Source: Halobacillus shinanisalinarum
GTDB lineage: Bacteria > Bacillota > Bacilli > Bacillales > Halobacillaceae
Direction: 5' to 3'
Length of the DNA: 64,000 nt
Assembly (NCBI RefSeq): GCF_022919835.1
Contig: NZ_CP095074.1
Span: 1,736,001 to 1,800,000 of the forward strand
In this document: positions 38,635-48,454 of the stretch, one piece after another
How the letters are laid out: each line of letters begins with the position of its first letter
How positions within the stretch are numbered: position 1 is the first letter of the stretch
The notes under the pieces: model-generated
What the model was told of the DNA's origin: nothing
The model's input: only the letters and a program-made list of their open reading frames with translations
The model's database searches: none
Position numbers and translations under genes: made by a program

Positions 38635-39611
38635 TTATTCCTTAGTAAATTCTTTTGTACTTCTTACGGTATCAATCGGACGAACCAACTCTTCAATTTT
38701 TTCACGTTTTGGTTCCAATAATGGCGGCAAAGACAATTTCTCTCCTAGGGTTTCATACGGCTCATCCCCCATAAATCCAGGACCATCTGTGGCAAACTCA
38801 AACAATATTTGTGGTGCCACATTTGCGTATAATGATTGGAAAAAGTGGCGGTCGACGTAACCAGAGGTTTGGAATCGAAAACTATGCATACGTTCAATCC
38901 ATTCCTCTAACACAGAACGATCTTCTACACGAAATGCCGTATGGTGAACTGTACCATAACCTTGTCTAGCTTGAGGAAGAACCGCGTTATATTCCACAAC
39001 GACTTGGGCACCGTTCCCCCTTCACCCGCTTCAAACAAATAGAATGAACCATCTTTATCGATTTCCTTAAATAATAGAACTTTTTCCATCATCTCTTTAA
39101 AATAATCAATGTTATCGACACGTACAAAAATGGGTCCTAATCCCGTAATGGCATATTCTAAAGGAATCGGTCCCTTTTGCCATGGTGTACCAGCAGCCAC
39201 CCCTTCATTATCCTCATCTGATATCAATTGATATTGCTGATCGTCAAAATCAACAAACGAAAGTGTCTTTTTACCAAATTGTCCTTTAATTCCATTGTGT
39301 TTCACTTCTAAACGGTCAAAACGTTTTACCCAATAAGCCAGTGCTGCATCACTTGGCACACGGAAAGATGTTTTTGATATCTCGTTTGTCCCATGTACAC
39401 CTTTTGGGATCCCAGGGAAATCAAAGAACGTCATATCTGTTCCTGGACTACCCGTATCGTCCGCAAAAAACAAATGATACGTTTGGATATCGTCTTGGTT
39501 CACCGTTTTTTTCACTAAACGCATCCCTAATACGTATGTGAAAAATTCATAGTTCTTCTCTGCACTACTCGTAATGGCAGTAACGTGGTGGATACCTTTT
39601 AATTCGTTCAT
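38635..39611 (-). pseudogene. Ring-cleaving dioxygenase (glyoxalase/VOC fold), frameshifted
   Basis: The two halves together give 325 aa, the length of Bacillus MhqO/MhqA-type extradiol dioxygenases. The N-terminal VOC module begins GIHHVTAITSSAEKNYEFFT and has the metal His. The second module has GTVHHTAFRVEDRSVLEEW and ends with QILFEFATDGPGF, carrying the Glu ligand. The frame is lost at about 39014-39020 (TTCCCCC on the plus strand). One added base restores EAGEGGNGAQVVVEYNAV. A sequencing error is likely. Its usual role is quinone or catechol detoxification. Confidence 0.85.
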
Positions 39612-39911
39612 CTTAAATTCCTCCTTTTCATCCTAAAGACAGAACTTCTCTCCCTGTTTTGAACTGATTGACTCTGACTATCTATGGTTGTTGTTATTAA
39701 CGCATTTATTTTAGCCTTAATTCATTTATCTCTAATTCAAGATAAATATACTATTGATAAAATTAGCTGTCAATATTTTAGTTTTGAAGTCTGGGAAGAA
39801 TACTTCATTAGGTGTGATATCTATGGGCTAATCAATCATTTATTAAATGTCTATACCCAATGAAGACAAAAACCGAATAAACTGGTCTATATGATAAAAG
39901 GAGGTTAAAGG

Positions 39912-40343
39912 ATGTCTTCTCACAATTCTTACCAACCAGATTGGCACCCCTATCTTCAAAACCAATCGGAAAAAAGTGAACGAAGTGGATATCGGGGCCA
40001 CGTCAAAGATGATTTGAAGGGATCAGAAGAAAGAGCACATTCTCAAGGTGTCATGCACAAGAATGGGATATTTCCGGAGTATCCCCCTCCCTCCCAACGC
40101 CCTCTCCAACAGCAACGAGACGTTCATGGCTACCCTTACTCGTCTTTCCCATCCAATTCATATCATGGTAACCCGGCAGATATGCAATATATGATGCAGG
40201 TGGTACACAGACTTGAAATTCAGATGGATAAACTCAGTCAATTAATCGCACAGAATAATCAATTGCTGCAATCGATGCATGATCAGGAAGATACCAAGTG
40301 TGTTCAAGGGAACGGCGGCGGTGCCGTAATTGTTCGTATGTAA
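39912..40343 (+). CDS. Proline/glutamine-rich hypothetical protein, possibly spore-associated
   Basis: A 143-residue hydrophilic protein. The first 90 residues are rich in Ser, His, Tyr, Pro and Gln (FPEYPPPSQRPLQQQRD). A predicted coiled-coil follows (VHRLEIQMDKLSQLIAQNNQ), then a C-terminal GGGAVIVRM. AAAGGAGGTTAAAGG precedes the ATG. The composition and C-terminal Gly-hydrophobic motif remind me of small Bacillus spore-coat proteins, but I cannot name the family. Confidence 0.55.
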   Translation: MSSHNSYQPDWHPYLQNQSEKSERSGYRGHVKDDLKGSEERAHSQGVMHKNGIFPEYPPPSQRPLQQQRDVHGYPYSSFPSNSYHGNPADMQYMMQVVHRLEIQMDKLSQLIAQNNQLLQSMHDQEDTKCVQGNGGGAVIVRM

Positions 40344-40439
40344 ACCAAAATTGGTGGAAGGTAGGGGCAGGGCCTCCTTATCTTCCTACCAAATTAACAT
40401 AATATGAATATAAATATTATGGCAATCTTTTAAAATCTA

Positions 40440-41003
40440 TCAAAGTTCTATCTTTGAGTAGATGCAAGTATCCGTAAGCTCTGTCCCATCTACTGAAAGG
40501 TCATCATTTCTAAGTACTCCCTCTAATCTAAAACCGAGCCTTTCAGGAATGGCCTTGCTTTTTGAATTATTTGAATCACACCTTATTTCCACTCGTTTCG
40601 CACTTAGCTCTTTAAATGCAAACTGCGTTATGCCTGCTACAGCCTCAGTTGTATACCCCCTCCCACTAAAACGGGTATCTGCCCAATATCCTATTTCAAA
40701 TTTTGGGACATCCCAATCGATACGGTGGAGACCTGAGGAACAAACCAATTGACCTGTCTCCTTATGAAAAACAAGTAACCTTAGATCCTCTCGTTTTAAG
40801 AAATTGATATGGGATTCACGCACATTTATTTCAGTTTCTTCCTCGCTTTGGTTATTTTGAGCAAATGGCATCCAGGGCTTTAATTCTTTGATTGAAGCTT
40901 TTAACGCATTATGTACGGCCTCCCCATCCCGAGGTTTCGGCATCCTGATTAATAGTCTTTCTGTTTCAAATTCATGAGGAAATTCGAGTAGTATAGGATT
41001 CAT
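40440..41003 (-). CDS. RimJ/RimL-type GNAT acetyltransferase
   Basis: A 187-residue acetyltransferase that begins NPILLEFPHEFETERLLIRM. Later motifs are GLHRIDWDVPKFEIGYWADT, SGRGYTTEAVAGITQFAF and SNNSKSKAIPERLGF, all typical of ribosomal-protein or amino-acid acetyltransferases. ATG 41003 follows AAAGGAG by 9 nt. The frame extends to 41039 without a better site. The substrate is unknown. Confidence 0.88.
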   Translation of the reverse strand: MNPILLEFPHEFETERLLIRMPKPRDGEAVHNALKASIKELKPWMPFAQNNQSEEETEINVRESHINFLKREDLRLLVFHKETGQLVCSSGLHRIDWDVPKFEIGYWADTRFSGRGYTTEAVAGITQFAFKELSAKRVEIRCDSNNSKSKAIPERLGFRLEGVLRNDDLSVDGTELTDTCIYSKIEL

Positions 41004-41035
41004 ATAAAAGGACTCCTTTCGTCTAACAAGTCTCA

Positions 41036-41605
41036 TCATAGGTGATGAATTTCAATCTTATTCCATGTTGATTTCCAATCTTTTTTCACTATACGCTCTT
41101 CGTGAATGGCTAATCCTTTTTTGTTATTAATGAAGCTAGGTGTTGGTTTAATCTGTAGATTTATCGCATCCTCTATTCCATATGGAGCAGCAAGAATCAC
41201 ATTTTCCCAATCGCTAAGCTTTATCCCCAAGGCTGTAGCTGTTTCAGGGAATTTTGATATAGCGTCGAATGAAGATGAATAAGGCAAAAAATCATTAACT
41301 TTATGCATCCTTGCCTGATTTTTAACTGACCAGGGAATATGAGGAGCAATGGATCTAAGCTTTTCTTCCAACTTCTCATCTTTTGATTCATCTTTCTCTT
41401 TCTGATAGAAATAGATGACATCAATATCTGGGACGACTGTTTTCTTGTTAAAACCGTGTAGCACATCCCAGATTTTCGAACGTACAAAACCAGCACATAC
41501 CCACCAATCTGGTAAATCCAGTGACTTAACTATTCTCAATACATTCATCATTGCTTCATCTTCTTTTATAAGATTAATTAGATCTGTTTCATTTCTAATT
41601 GTCAT
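41036..41605 (-). CDS. Nucleotidyltransferase-like family protein (NTP_transf_6/DUF925 type)
   Basis: A protein of about 189 residues. SLDLPDWWVCAGFVRSKIWD and VVPDIDVIYFYQ form the nucleotidyltransferase-fold core with the Asp-x-Asp pair (DID). IPWSVKNQARMHKVND and APYGIEDAINLQI are further family segments. Start at ATG 41605 after AAGGGGC is preferred. Upstream ATGs at 41620 and 41635 are in frame. The function is unknown. The stop lies 33 bp before the next gene's start. Confidence 0.8.
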   Translation of the reverse strand: MTIRNETDLINLIKEDEAMMNVLRIVKSLDLPDWWVCAGFVRSKIWDVLHGFNKKTVVPDIDVIYFYQKEKDESKDEKLEEKLRSIAPHIPWSVKNQARMHKVNDFLPYSSSFDAISKFPETATALGIKLSDWENVILAAPYGIEDAINLQIKPTPSFINNKKGLAIHEERIVKKDWKSTWNKIEIHHL

Positions 41606-41737
41606 ATAGTGCCCCTTCATAGTTAATAGAGCCATTTAATTATGATGATCGTACCTCCTTCCTAATAATTAGCTAGCTGCAGGAGTTTTTATGAAGGCAC
41701 TTACCAACCAAAAAATCTTTTATGGGGCTAGTTTAAT

Positions 41738-41905
41738 CTATCCTATAATTGGCTGCTCTTTTTCTTCCAAACAATCCCTAATTATTACCCTATGCTCTAA
41801 GAAGATATTCTCTGGCAATTGATTAATTGGAAAGAATTTATTTTCTAAGGATTCTGTATTCCCTATAAGTAACTCCCCCTCAAAATCCATTATTGCAACC
41901 TTTGC
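41738..41905 (-). pseudogene. Truncated NUDIX-like 3' fragment
   Basis: Minus-strand frame of about 55 codons ending at TAG 41738. It reads KVAIMDFEGELLIGNTESL, then FFPINQLPENIF, a pattern of NUDIX C-terminal halves. A stop lies upstream in this frame at the end of the neighbouring acetyltransferase gene, and no start or NUDIX box exists. It looks like a remnant left by a deletion. Confidence 0.4.
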
Positions 41906-42342
41906 TAATCGATCTTTCTTTTAAACACATAACTTACCTTGTCATAGTCCATCCGATCTTCATAAAAACGATGCGCCTCCAATCGTTGCAATCCCGATGA
42001 TAAAGCAACACTCTCATACCCATTTTCCTTCGTCCATTCATGTACAAAAGCAAGCAGCCTATCTCCATATCCTTTTGAACGACTTTCGCTGCTTGTTACA
42101 AGGTCACACACCCACACAAATCGACCATAGTAAAGGGTGATCATAGGTTTAAACCCCGTTACAGCAACGATTTCATCTCGATCATATAGGGCAAAAAGCC
42201 TGTAGCTGTCCTTTTCTTTTGCTTCTGTTACAAGGGCTAAGTATGTTTCTACATCTAGATGAGTTCGTAGTTGATTCATAACTGGAAAGGCCTCAAGTAT
42301 TTCTTTAGGAGATTGTAATTCTTTAACCACTGTATTTATCAT
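41905..42342 (-). CDS. GNAT family N-acetyltransferase
   Basis: A 145-residue acetyltransferase. Core motif [20 protein letters not shown] contains the acetyl-CoA loop, then [20 protein letters not shown]. The substrate is unknown. One of three GNAT genes in this 6-kb stretch. A NUDIX-like remnant follows its stop codon immediately. Confidence 0.85.
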   Translation of the reverse strand: MINTVVKELQSPKEILEAFPVMNQLRTHLDVETYLALVTEAKEKDSYRLFALYDRDEIVAVTGFKPMITLYYGRFVWVCDLVTSSESRSKGYGDRLLAFVHEWTKENGYESVALSSGLQRLEAHRFYEDRMDYDKVSYVFKRKID

Positions 42343-42469
42343 AAGATCCCTCTTTCTGATTAAATATGATACTTTTCCTTACATCAGAGCTTAAATTACT
42401 TTAAACCCTTGCCGTTGTCGTCCTATATTCATCCCTGCTCCGCTTTTTGAGATTATGGCTAGTTCATTT

Positions 42470-44458
42470 TTATGAAGAACGGCTGTGTTCACTATGTGTA
42501 AACATAAAGTCCTCTTTCGCAGGTTGCTTTACAGGAGCTTTTTCTAATATCCGCTTTGGGAAAAGCCTCCGAAACCATTGGCTGCGCTGAATCGGTACAC
42601 CGACACGCTTTTGTTGGACTTCTTTAATTCCCTGAATGACAAACTGCATAGCAATGATTACGACCATGAAACCTAGAAGCGGAGGAATAATGTACCACCA
42701 TCTCCCTGTCATCAAAGCATTTTTGGATGCTCCAATTAGCCCAGACCATTCATATGTTGTTGATTGCGGCGGATCTTGCATAAACCCGCCACTTGAGCCA
42801 ATGGTTCCACCGAAAAATATGTCGAGAACTCCCAAATGAACGAAGATGAGCAGGGTTTGGATAAACTGCTGGCCAAAAACAATCCCCATACGAGCGCTTA
42901 AATGGGGCAGCAAATGCTTCCACAGCAAATGAACCGAGCTGCCTCCTAATACTTTCGTACTTAATACAAATTCTTCTCTCATAAGTAACTTCATTTCATT
43001 TCCAAACAACATAATGACGAGCGGGACTGCTAATAAGGTAAGAATAACCGCCTGGTAAATAATGCGCTCCATTTCCGTGGTCGTAAAACCACCCGGCGGC
43101 ATTAATAGGACAGGGCTCAGTAACAAATAGGCAATGATAGTTAAAGGTAGAAAATGCATCCCATCCACAAGTTTTTCAAATACCCGCTGCAGCCTTGGTG
43201 GACAGAAAAAAGCGTAAGGAATGGCTAGGATAAATCCAATCGCCACCCGAAGAAAGGCAATCGCTATTCCAAATAGAACGGTGTATTTCGCCCCTGTTAA
43301 CAGCTGATCAAGAATACTAAACCCAAGTTCATCTGTACCTAGAAACACATATTCAGGATTGTGTGGGGCGGCACTGACCAGTTGACCATTTTCTCCATAA
43401 ATGTGGTAAAACTTATCGACCAGTGGATCAGCGGTTGCTGTATAAATCACACTGATTGCCACTATAACAAAAATGACACTAAAGCCGATGAGGAATTTTA
43501 TATTTTTAAAATGGACGCCTACTTCACGAAAGGACTGCTTTAGCCACTTTCCATTTAGCCTTAATGAAAAAGAATCAACAAAGCGATTCATCTTCAAATT
43601 GGTTTCTTCGGCTATTTTATTTTCCTTAAAAATAAACAATTCTGTTCCCTGGTAGAAGACAAAGAACGGTGTAAATAACATGGTCAAAATAACGGTTGTT
43701 ACTATCGGTCTAAAATCATTCATGAAGGCCGTTGTAATGCCGTTGATATTAAAAATATATTCAATAATAAGCAAGCTCGATAATGCCCCCCACAGAATAA
43801 TTTTGGAGTGGTAAAAGACACTTTTAATAATGTTTCTAAGAATATGAACGTTGAGGATGAATGATTTAACCATGCCTTTACTTTTTGCCATCTGCACATA
43901 AGATTTCGTCATTTCTTCGTCTAACTGAACTAAGATGATTTTGTATAATGAAACCATGGGAAGGATGGCCAACGCAATGATAGGCAGCCAATAAATTTTC
44001 TCTTGGCCAACTGTTACGAAATCCATGAACAATACATTTGTCTGTTTATACAGCCAAACAATCAGTAACTGAAAGCTGAAAGCGAGGAGCAAGTCTGGAA
44101 CGGCTTCTACTAGATTTAAGAAGCGCATAACGATCCGTTTTAAAATCGCTGGCAGAAAAAACGTCCCGACTGCAAATACAAACGCTAAAATGAATCCTAC
44201 GGCAATGGCGCCGAAAAAAATTGTCATCGAGTAACGATAAGGTTCCCACAAATACAGAAGCAACGGCTCAGGGCTGCCTTTAAAAAAATACACCCATTCG
44301 GAGGGTTGAACAATGCTGCCGAATAAATGAGTAAGTCCATCTAGATAAGCGGGAACGTTTAGAAAGGTGCCCGCTCTAAATAATGCAGGTGATGCACTGA
44401 TCAGTAAAATGCCAAATAGTCCAAACACATAGTAGGATACAAATTTGATTATCTTCAT
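42470..44458 (-). CDS. Fused DppB-DppC-like ABC transporter permease
   Basis: A 662-residue membrane protein with two permease modules. The first (about residues 1-285) has several helices and an EAA-like loop near YVQMAKSKGMVKSFILNVHI. The second (about 320-620) has the DppC-type opening PEYVFLGTDELGFSILDQLL and an EAA-like loop VLSTKVLGGSSVHLLWKHLL. These are normally separate proteins. No ATPase or binding protein is adjacent, so partners must be elsewhere. A short palindrome (AAGGCTTG-TTA-CAAGCCTT) sits in the leader. Confidence 0.85.
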   Translation of the reverse strand: MKIIKFVSYYVFGLFGILLISASPALFRAGTFLNVPAYLDGLTHLFGSIVQPSEWVYFFKGSPEPLLLYLWEPYRYSMTIFFGAIAVGFILAFVFAVGTFFLPAILKRIVMRFLNLVEAVPDLLLAFSFQLLIVWLYKQTNVLFMDFVTVGQEKIYWLPIIALAILPMVSLYKIILVQLDEEMTKSYVQMAKSKGMVKSFILNVHILRNIIKSVFYHSKIILWGALSSLLIIEYIFNINGITTAFMNDFRPIVTTVILTMLFTPFFVFYQGTELFIFKENKIAEETNLKMNRFVDSFSLRLNGKWLKQSFREVGVHFKNIKFLIGFSVIFVIVAISVIYTATADPLVDKFYHIYGENGQLVSAAPHNPEYVFLGTDELGFSILDQLLTGAKYTVLFGIAIAFLRVAIGFILAIPYAFFCPPRLQRVFEKLVDGMHFLPLTIIAYLLLSPVLLMPPGGFTTTEMERIIYQAVILTLLAVPLVIMLFGNEMKLLMREEFVLSTKVLGGSSVHLLWKHLLPHLSARMGIVFGQQFIQTLLIFVHLGVLDIFFGGTIGSSGGFMQDPPQSTTYEWSGLIGASKNALMTGRWWYIIPPLLGFMVVIIAMQFVIQGIKEVQQKRVGVPIQRSQWFRRLFPKRILEKAPVKQPAKEDFMFTHSEHSRSS

Positions 44459-44529
44459 TTCTTAACCCCCGAAGGCTTGTAACAAGCCTTTCTGTTTTTA
44501 ATTTTTAAAATTATCAGTCACCTGTATGT

Positions 44530-44561
44530 AAAAAAAAGATACACTGTTTAACAGTATATCT
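44530..44561 (-). terminator. ywgA terminator
   Basis: Minus-strand stem AGATATACTG/CAGTGTATCT (one mismatch) followed by TTTTTTTAC, 16 bp past the stop. Confidence 0.75.
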
Positions 44562-44576
44562 TTCCTACCATCTATA

Positions 44577-45077
44577 TTAATGAATACGGCGGATTTTTTC
44601 AATAAAATTCCAAGAATCTGTTATTTCTTCACTGGAATAGTTTTGTTTACTCTTTACAGTGTGTACTTTCTCGGTAATCTCATCTTTAGGCAGATGTTCA
44701 AAGAAAAGCATCGTCGAAACGAGTTCAAGAAAGCGGGAGCTCTTGGCGTTCATTTCCTTCATATGTTGATCAAACGGAGGAAGCTTCACGGCCGACTGTT
44801 CAAGAAACTCACGGCCGGACTCCGTAATCCGGTAACGATACTGGTAATAATTCTTTTTTTCCTCTTTGGCTTCACTAATAAATCCCAAGTTGCACATTTC
44901 TTCAATTCTAAGTGTTAATTCTTCAGAATAGGGACCATAAAAGTGAAATTCATACCGCTCCTCAAAAGGGATTTCACACTTTTTCAAGATGTAAATCATT
45001 TTTTGCAGCTTTTTTCGTCCTACGATATCTTCAGAGCTTGAGAAGAACTGCATTAGCTTTGCATGATTCTCCAACAT
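44577..45077 (-). CDS. ywgA: YwgA family protein
   Basis: A 166-residue soluble protein, KLQKMIYILKKCEIPFEERY and FHFYGPYSEELTLRIEEMC are the recognisable parts. Residues 1-95 resemble a winged-helix antitoxin-like (SocA/Panacea) fold, which is my inference. It is directly downstream of ywfO (14 bp gap), as in related Bacilli, and probably cotranscribed. Function unknown. Confidence 0.82.
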   Translation of the reverse strand: MLENHAKLMQFFSSSEDIVGRKKLQKMIYILKKCEIPFEERYEFHFYGPYSEELTLRIEEMCNLGFISEAKEEKKNYYQYRYRITESGREFLEQSAVKLPPFDQHMKEMNAKSSRFLELVSTMLFFEHLPKDEITEKVHTVKSKQNYSSEEITDSWNFIEKIRRIH

Positions 45078-45091
45078 GACGGCTCCACTCC

Positions 45092-46387
45092 TTATCCAAA
45101 CAAAATTTCCATAATACGCTGTTTCGTCTTGCTTCGACTCGACATTTCCTCAAGAAAATCCAGAGGAATATACAATTTATGATCCGTCCGCTTCTTTCCG
45201 GATATCGATTCAACGATATCGGATAAACGCGACAATTCCTTAAGCTCTTGATTTGGCTTCAGCAAATGAATCGGCAGGCGCTCGCCTTCTTCCCCGGGAC
45301 GGTAAAAGTCGTAGGGCAAGTCGGAACTTGAATCAACAACTAAATAGTAGTCTGGGTTCAAACCTGCTTTGTCGAACAGTTTATACAACTCCATCCATTC
45401 ATTCATTTGCAAGTTAGGGTTAAACTCAATGTATTTAAAGAGACGCCGGTTAACGAAGCGTTCACAGAGGTCAGATAGAACCGGATCGTCCTCATTCATC
45501 CACATCTGGAAATAGTAAAGCGTAATCGATTCATCCAGCTCTAAATACTCTCTTAAATTCGGTCTTCCCTTGAAAAAGGAAAGAAAGTGGGTCGGCTCAA
45601 GTTTGAAGGTATACCCTTCCTCATGCAGCTCCTTTGCGCGATGGAGAATTTTTGACAAAATCACTTCGGCACTTCTCGTTACTGGGTGAAAATAAACCTG
45701 CCAATACATTTGATAACGGCTCATAATGTAATCTTCTACGGCATGCATCCCACTCTCTTTCACGACGACTTGATCTTCCATCGGACGCATCACACGAAGA
45801 ATCCGCTCCATGTCAAAATGACCATAGCTTACCCCTGTGAAGTAGGCATCACGCTGCAGGTAATCCATCCGATCCGCATCAATTTGGCTTGAAATCAGGC
45901 TGACAACGAGCTTGTTTTTATACGTTTTATTAATGACATCGGCAACTTTTTTCGGAAAGCCTTTCTCCACCTTTGAGAGCACTTGATTAATCTTCGTATC
46001 TCCGAGAATAATCGCTTGCGTAAAGTCTTCATGATCGAGCTTAAATACTTTTTCAAACGAATGGGAGAAGGGGCCGTGTCCAAGATCATGCAATAAAGCG
46101 GCAGCTAAGCACAGCAGCCGTTCTTCCTCATTCCAATTCGGACGATCCTTAAAGTTGTTAATGATTCTTCTTACAATTTCATAGACACCAAGGGAATGGT
46201 TGAAGCGACTATGTTCCGCACCATGAAAGGTTAAGTAGCTTGTCCCAAGCTGTCTGATTCTTCGTAACCGCTGGAATTCCGGTGTGCCAATCAAATCCCA
46301 AATCACACGATCACGCACGTGTATGTAGCGATGAACGGGATCTTTAAATACTTTTTCTTCACTTAATTGTTCGTCACGATAGGCCAT
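45092..46387 (-). CDS. ywfO: HD-domain phosphohydrolase YwfO
   Basis: A 431-residue HD-superfamily enzyme related to dNTP triphosphohydrolases. The metal ligands are in FHGAEHSRFNHSLGVYEIVR and the HD pair in ALLHDLGHGPFSHSFE. A later aspartate is in SSQIDADRMDYLQRDAY. Homologues hydrolyse deoxynucleoside triphosphates, and this is the expected activity. AAAGGATAAGCTG precedes the ATG. Followed by ywgA. Confidence 0.92.
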   Translation of the reverse strand: MAYRDEQLSEEKVFKDPVHRYIHVRDRVIWDLIGTPEFQRLRRIRQLGTSYLTFHGAEHSRFNHSLGVYEIVRRIINNFKDRPNWNEEERLLCLAAALLHDLGHGPFSHSFEKVFKLDHEDFTQAIILGDTKINQVLSKVEKGFPKKVADVINKTYKNKLVVSLISSQIDADRMDYLQRDAYFTGVSYGHFDMERILRVMRPMEDQVVVKESGMHAVEDYIMSRYQMYWQVYFHPVTRSAEVILSKILHRAKELHEEGYTFKLEPTHFLSFFKGRPNLREYLELDESITLYYFQMWMNEDDPVLSDLCERFVNRRLFKYIEFNPNLQMNEWMELYKLFDKAGLNPDYYLVVDSSSDLPYDFYRPGEEGERLPIHLLKPNQELKELSRLSDIVESISGKKRTDHKLYIPLDFLEEMSSRSKTKQRIMEILFG

Positions 46388-46498
46388 CAGCTTATCCTTT
46401 CTTCACGACATTTTCTACTATTATATACCTTATCTGCGTATAAAAAAACATCTTGACAGATATGAAATTAGCAGACGAACTATGAATCTGTTAAAGCA

Positions 46499-46534
46499 CA
46501 AAAAAGGCTGGCAAGATATCAACCTTACCAGCCT
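46499..46534 (-). terminator. Terminator of the GDPD gene
   Basis: Minus-strand stem AGGCTGG/CCAGCCT followed by TTTTTTGTG, about 20 bp past the stop. Confidence 0.8.
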
Positions 46535-46554
46535 CTTATGAAGTTAAAAGAAAA

Positions 46555-47397
46555 TTATCCTTTGTGTGGGTCGACGTAGTCAGGAAAATCTGTAATAATC
46601 CCATCCACCCCAGCATTTAATAGAAAGTTTGCTGACTCTTGATCTCTAACAGTATAAGGGTGTGTCTTCATACCAAATTCATGAATACGGTTTACAAGAT
46701 CCTTCGTAATCATCGCTTTATTTGGATTGAAATACTCCGCATAGGAAGAGAAGTTTGCCAACTGTTCATTCGAAACGCCATCTTCACTATATCCAAGCAG
46801 GACCCCTACTGGCACGGATGGAAGAATGGACTGAAATGTTTTCACAGATTCATGGTCAAAAGATTGGACGATGATTTTATTGTTTTCTGGCTTATGCATA
46901 TTACGGGAAATGAGTTCATCTGCTACCTTTTGTTCAATCCCTGGATAAAGGGATGGTGATTTCAACTCAATTAAAATCCCGGACCTTCCTTTATATGCAT
47001 CAAGCACTTCCCCGAGTGTTGGAATTTTTTCACCAGCAAATTCTTCACTAAACCAACTTCCTGCATCAAGCTTCCTTAGTTCCTCGTATGTAAAGTCCTT
47101 GACTTGTCCAGAACCATTTGTGGTGCGGTCGACAGTCGTATCGTGAATAACGACAAGCTCCCCATCTTTACTCATTTGGACATCGATCTCGAACATTTCC
47201 GCTTTCATGTCGACTGATTTTTCAAAAGCTGCCATGGTGTTTTCAGGTGCATATCCTGAAGCTCCCCTGTGGGCGATGGTTAATGTCTGCTTGCGGTCTT
47301 TGTTCTTCAACTCATTCGCAAATACGGAGTCTCCTGACGTACTAAATACTCCCATAAATAAAACCCCCGTGATCAAGATAAACAGAAAACGCGACAT
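46555..47397 (-). CDS. glpQ: Secreted glycerophosphodiester phosphodiesterase
   Basis: A 280-residue TIM-barrel enzyme that cleaves glycerophosphodiesters to glycerol-3-phosphate. The signal peptide is about residues 1-28 (FLFILITGVLFMGVF... to VFANE). The catalytic HRGASGYAPENTMAAFEK and EIDVQMSKDGELVVIHD motifs are intact, with the metal-binding EIDV and HD. It is probably extracellular or cell-wall associated and may salvage phosphate from lipids or teichoic acid. AAGGGAGAGAAGCGT precedes the ATG. Confidence 0.92.
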   Translation of the reverse strand: MSRFLFILITGVLFMGVFSTSGDSVFANELKNKDRKQTLTIAHRGASGYAPENTMAAFEKSVDMKAEMFEIDVQMSKDGELVVIHDTTVDRTTNGSGQVKDFTYEELRKLDAGSWFSEEFAGEKIPTLGEVLDAYKGRSGILIELKSPSLYPGIEQKVADELISRNMHKPENNKIIVQSFDHESVKTFQSILPSVPVGVLLGYSEDGVSNEQLANFSSYAEYFNPNKAMITKDLVNRIHEFGMKTHPYTVRDQESANFLLNAGVDGIITDFPDYVDPHKG

Positions 47398-47539
47398 ACG
47401 CTTCTCTCCCTTCTTTTATTATTTCTAAGTCTACCAAACTTACATTAAAGGAATATATAGGTAATATTGTGTTTTTGTAAATGTAAGTAAATCTATTTAA
47501 GGAAGGTTCTTTTTCATAAGGGCACTTATCCTTTGCATC

Positions 47540-47548
47540 TGTTATAAT
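47540..47548 (+). promoter_or_regulatory. Extended -10 promoter of lipL
   Basis: TGTTATAAT is a perfect TGn-TATAAT extended -10 element, 34 bp before the lipL start. The -35 position has no good match, as is common for extended -10 promoters. Confidence 0.6.
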
Positions 47549-47581
47549 AAGAACGGTTTGTTAAAAAGGAGAAACGTTTTC

Positions 47582-48424
47582 ATGAACAATATTCATACAT
47601 TATTACACCCTAAAACATATCGTTTCATTGACCAAAGCAGCTTAGGGCCTGGATTTTCTGCCCTCCAATCATTTGCGACGGATGATGCCCTGGCGATCTC
47701 CGTTGGACAAGGGACTTCCCCAACCACTGCAAGGTTATGGGTTCACCATCATACCGTCGTGCTCGGCATACCCGACGCACGTTTGCCTTTTATATCTGAA
47801 GCTGTCGATTATTTAAAAACACAGGGATATCAGGTGATTGTGCGAAATTCTGGCGGACTTGCCGTGGTACTTGATGAAGGAGTATTAAATCTTTCTTTCA
47901 TTTTTCCCGATTCAAAAGAGGTCAATATCCATGAAGGCTATGAGGCAATGGTTGTTTTTATCAAGCATCTGTTCGCAGACCTCACCAAGGATATCGAGGC
48001 CTACGAAATTACGCAATCCTACTGTCCAGGAACTTATGACCTCAGTATCAACGGGCGAAAATTTGCCGGGATATCGCAGCGTCGTGTGAAACAAGGATCT
48101 GCTGTACAAATTTATTTAGACGTGACAGGTAATGGGATGGAGCGCGCTCGTTTGCTAAAGGATTTTTACCAAATTGGAAAACGTGAAGAAGTGACTCGCT
48201 TCGTCTATCCAAATATCGATCCGACAGTGATGGCATCGATGAACGAGTTGTTGGGCACACAATTGAGTGTCGCTGATGTTCGAGACAGAATCCTATATCA
48301 GTTGAGTAGGCTAGCTGACAAAGTGGTCGTTCAGCAGCTTGAAGATGAAGAAATAGACTCATTCAATAAACGATTTGAACAAATGATTGAGCGAAATGCA
48401 AAAGCACTCGAGCGGATGGAATAA
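47582..48424 (+). CDS. lipL: Octanoyl-[GcvH]:protein N-octanoyltransferase LipL
   Basis: A 280-residue LplA/LipB-fold enzyme. LipL moves octanoyl groups from GcvH to E2 subunits in lipoate synthesis. Visible motifs are RNSGGLAVVLDEGVLNLSF, SYCPGTYDLSINGRKFAGIS (with the active-site Cys in SYCPG) and QRRVKQGSAVQIY. It matches the B. subtilis YwfL locus beside pta. AAAAAGGAGAAACGTTTTC precedes ATG 47582. The terminator hairpin overlaps its last codons. Confidence 0.93.
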   Translation: MNNIHTLLHPKTYRFIDQSSLGPGFSALQSFATDDALAISVGQGTSPTTARLWVHHHTVVLGIPDARLPFISEAVDYLKTQGYQVIVRNSGGLAVVLDEGVLNLSFIFPDSKEVNIHEGYEAMVVFIKHLFADLTKDIEAYEITQSYCPGTYDLSINGRKFAGISQRRVKQGSAVQIYLDVTGNGMERARLLKDFYQIGKREEVTRFVYPNIDPTVMASMNELLGTQLSVADVRDRILYQLSRLADKVVVQQLEDEEIDSFNKRFEQMIERNAKALERME

Positions 48425-48438
48425 CGCACGAGTGCTTT
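48401..48438 (+). terminator. lipL terminator overlapping its 3' end
   Basis: Perfect 10-bp arms (AAAGCACTCG at 48401-48410 and complement at 48429-48438) with an 18-nt loop. It ends in TTTCTGTTTACTT. The left arm lies inside the coding region. Confidence 0.65.
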
Positions 48439-48454
48439 CTGTTTACTTACTTTG

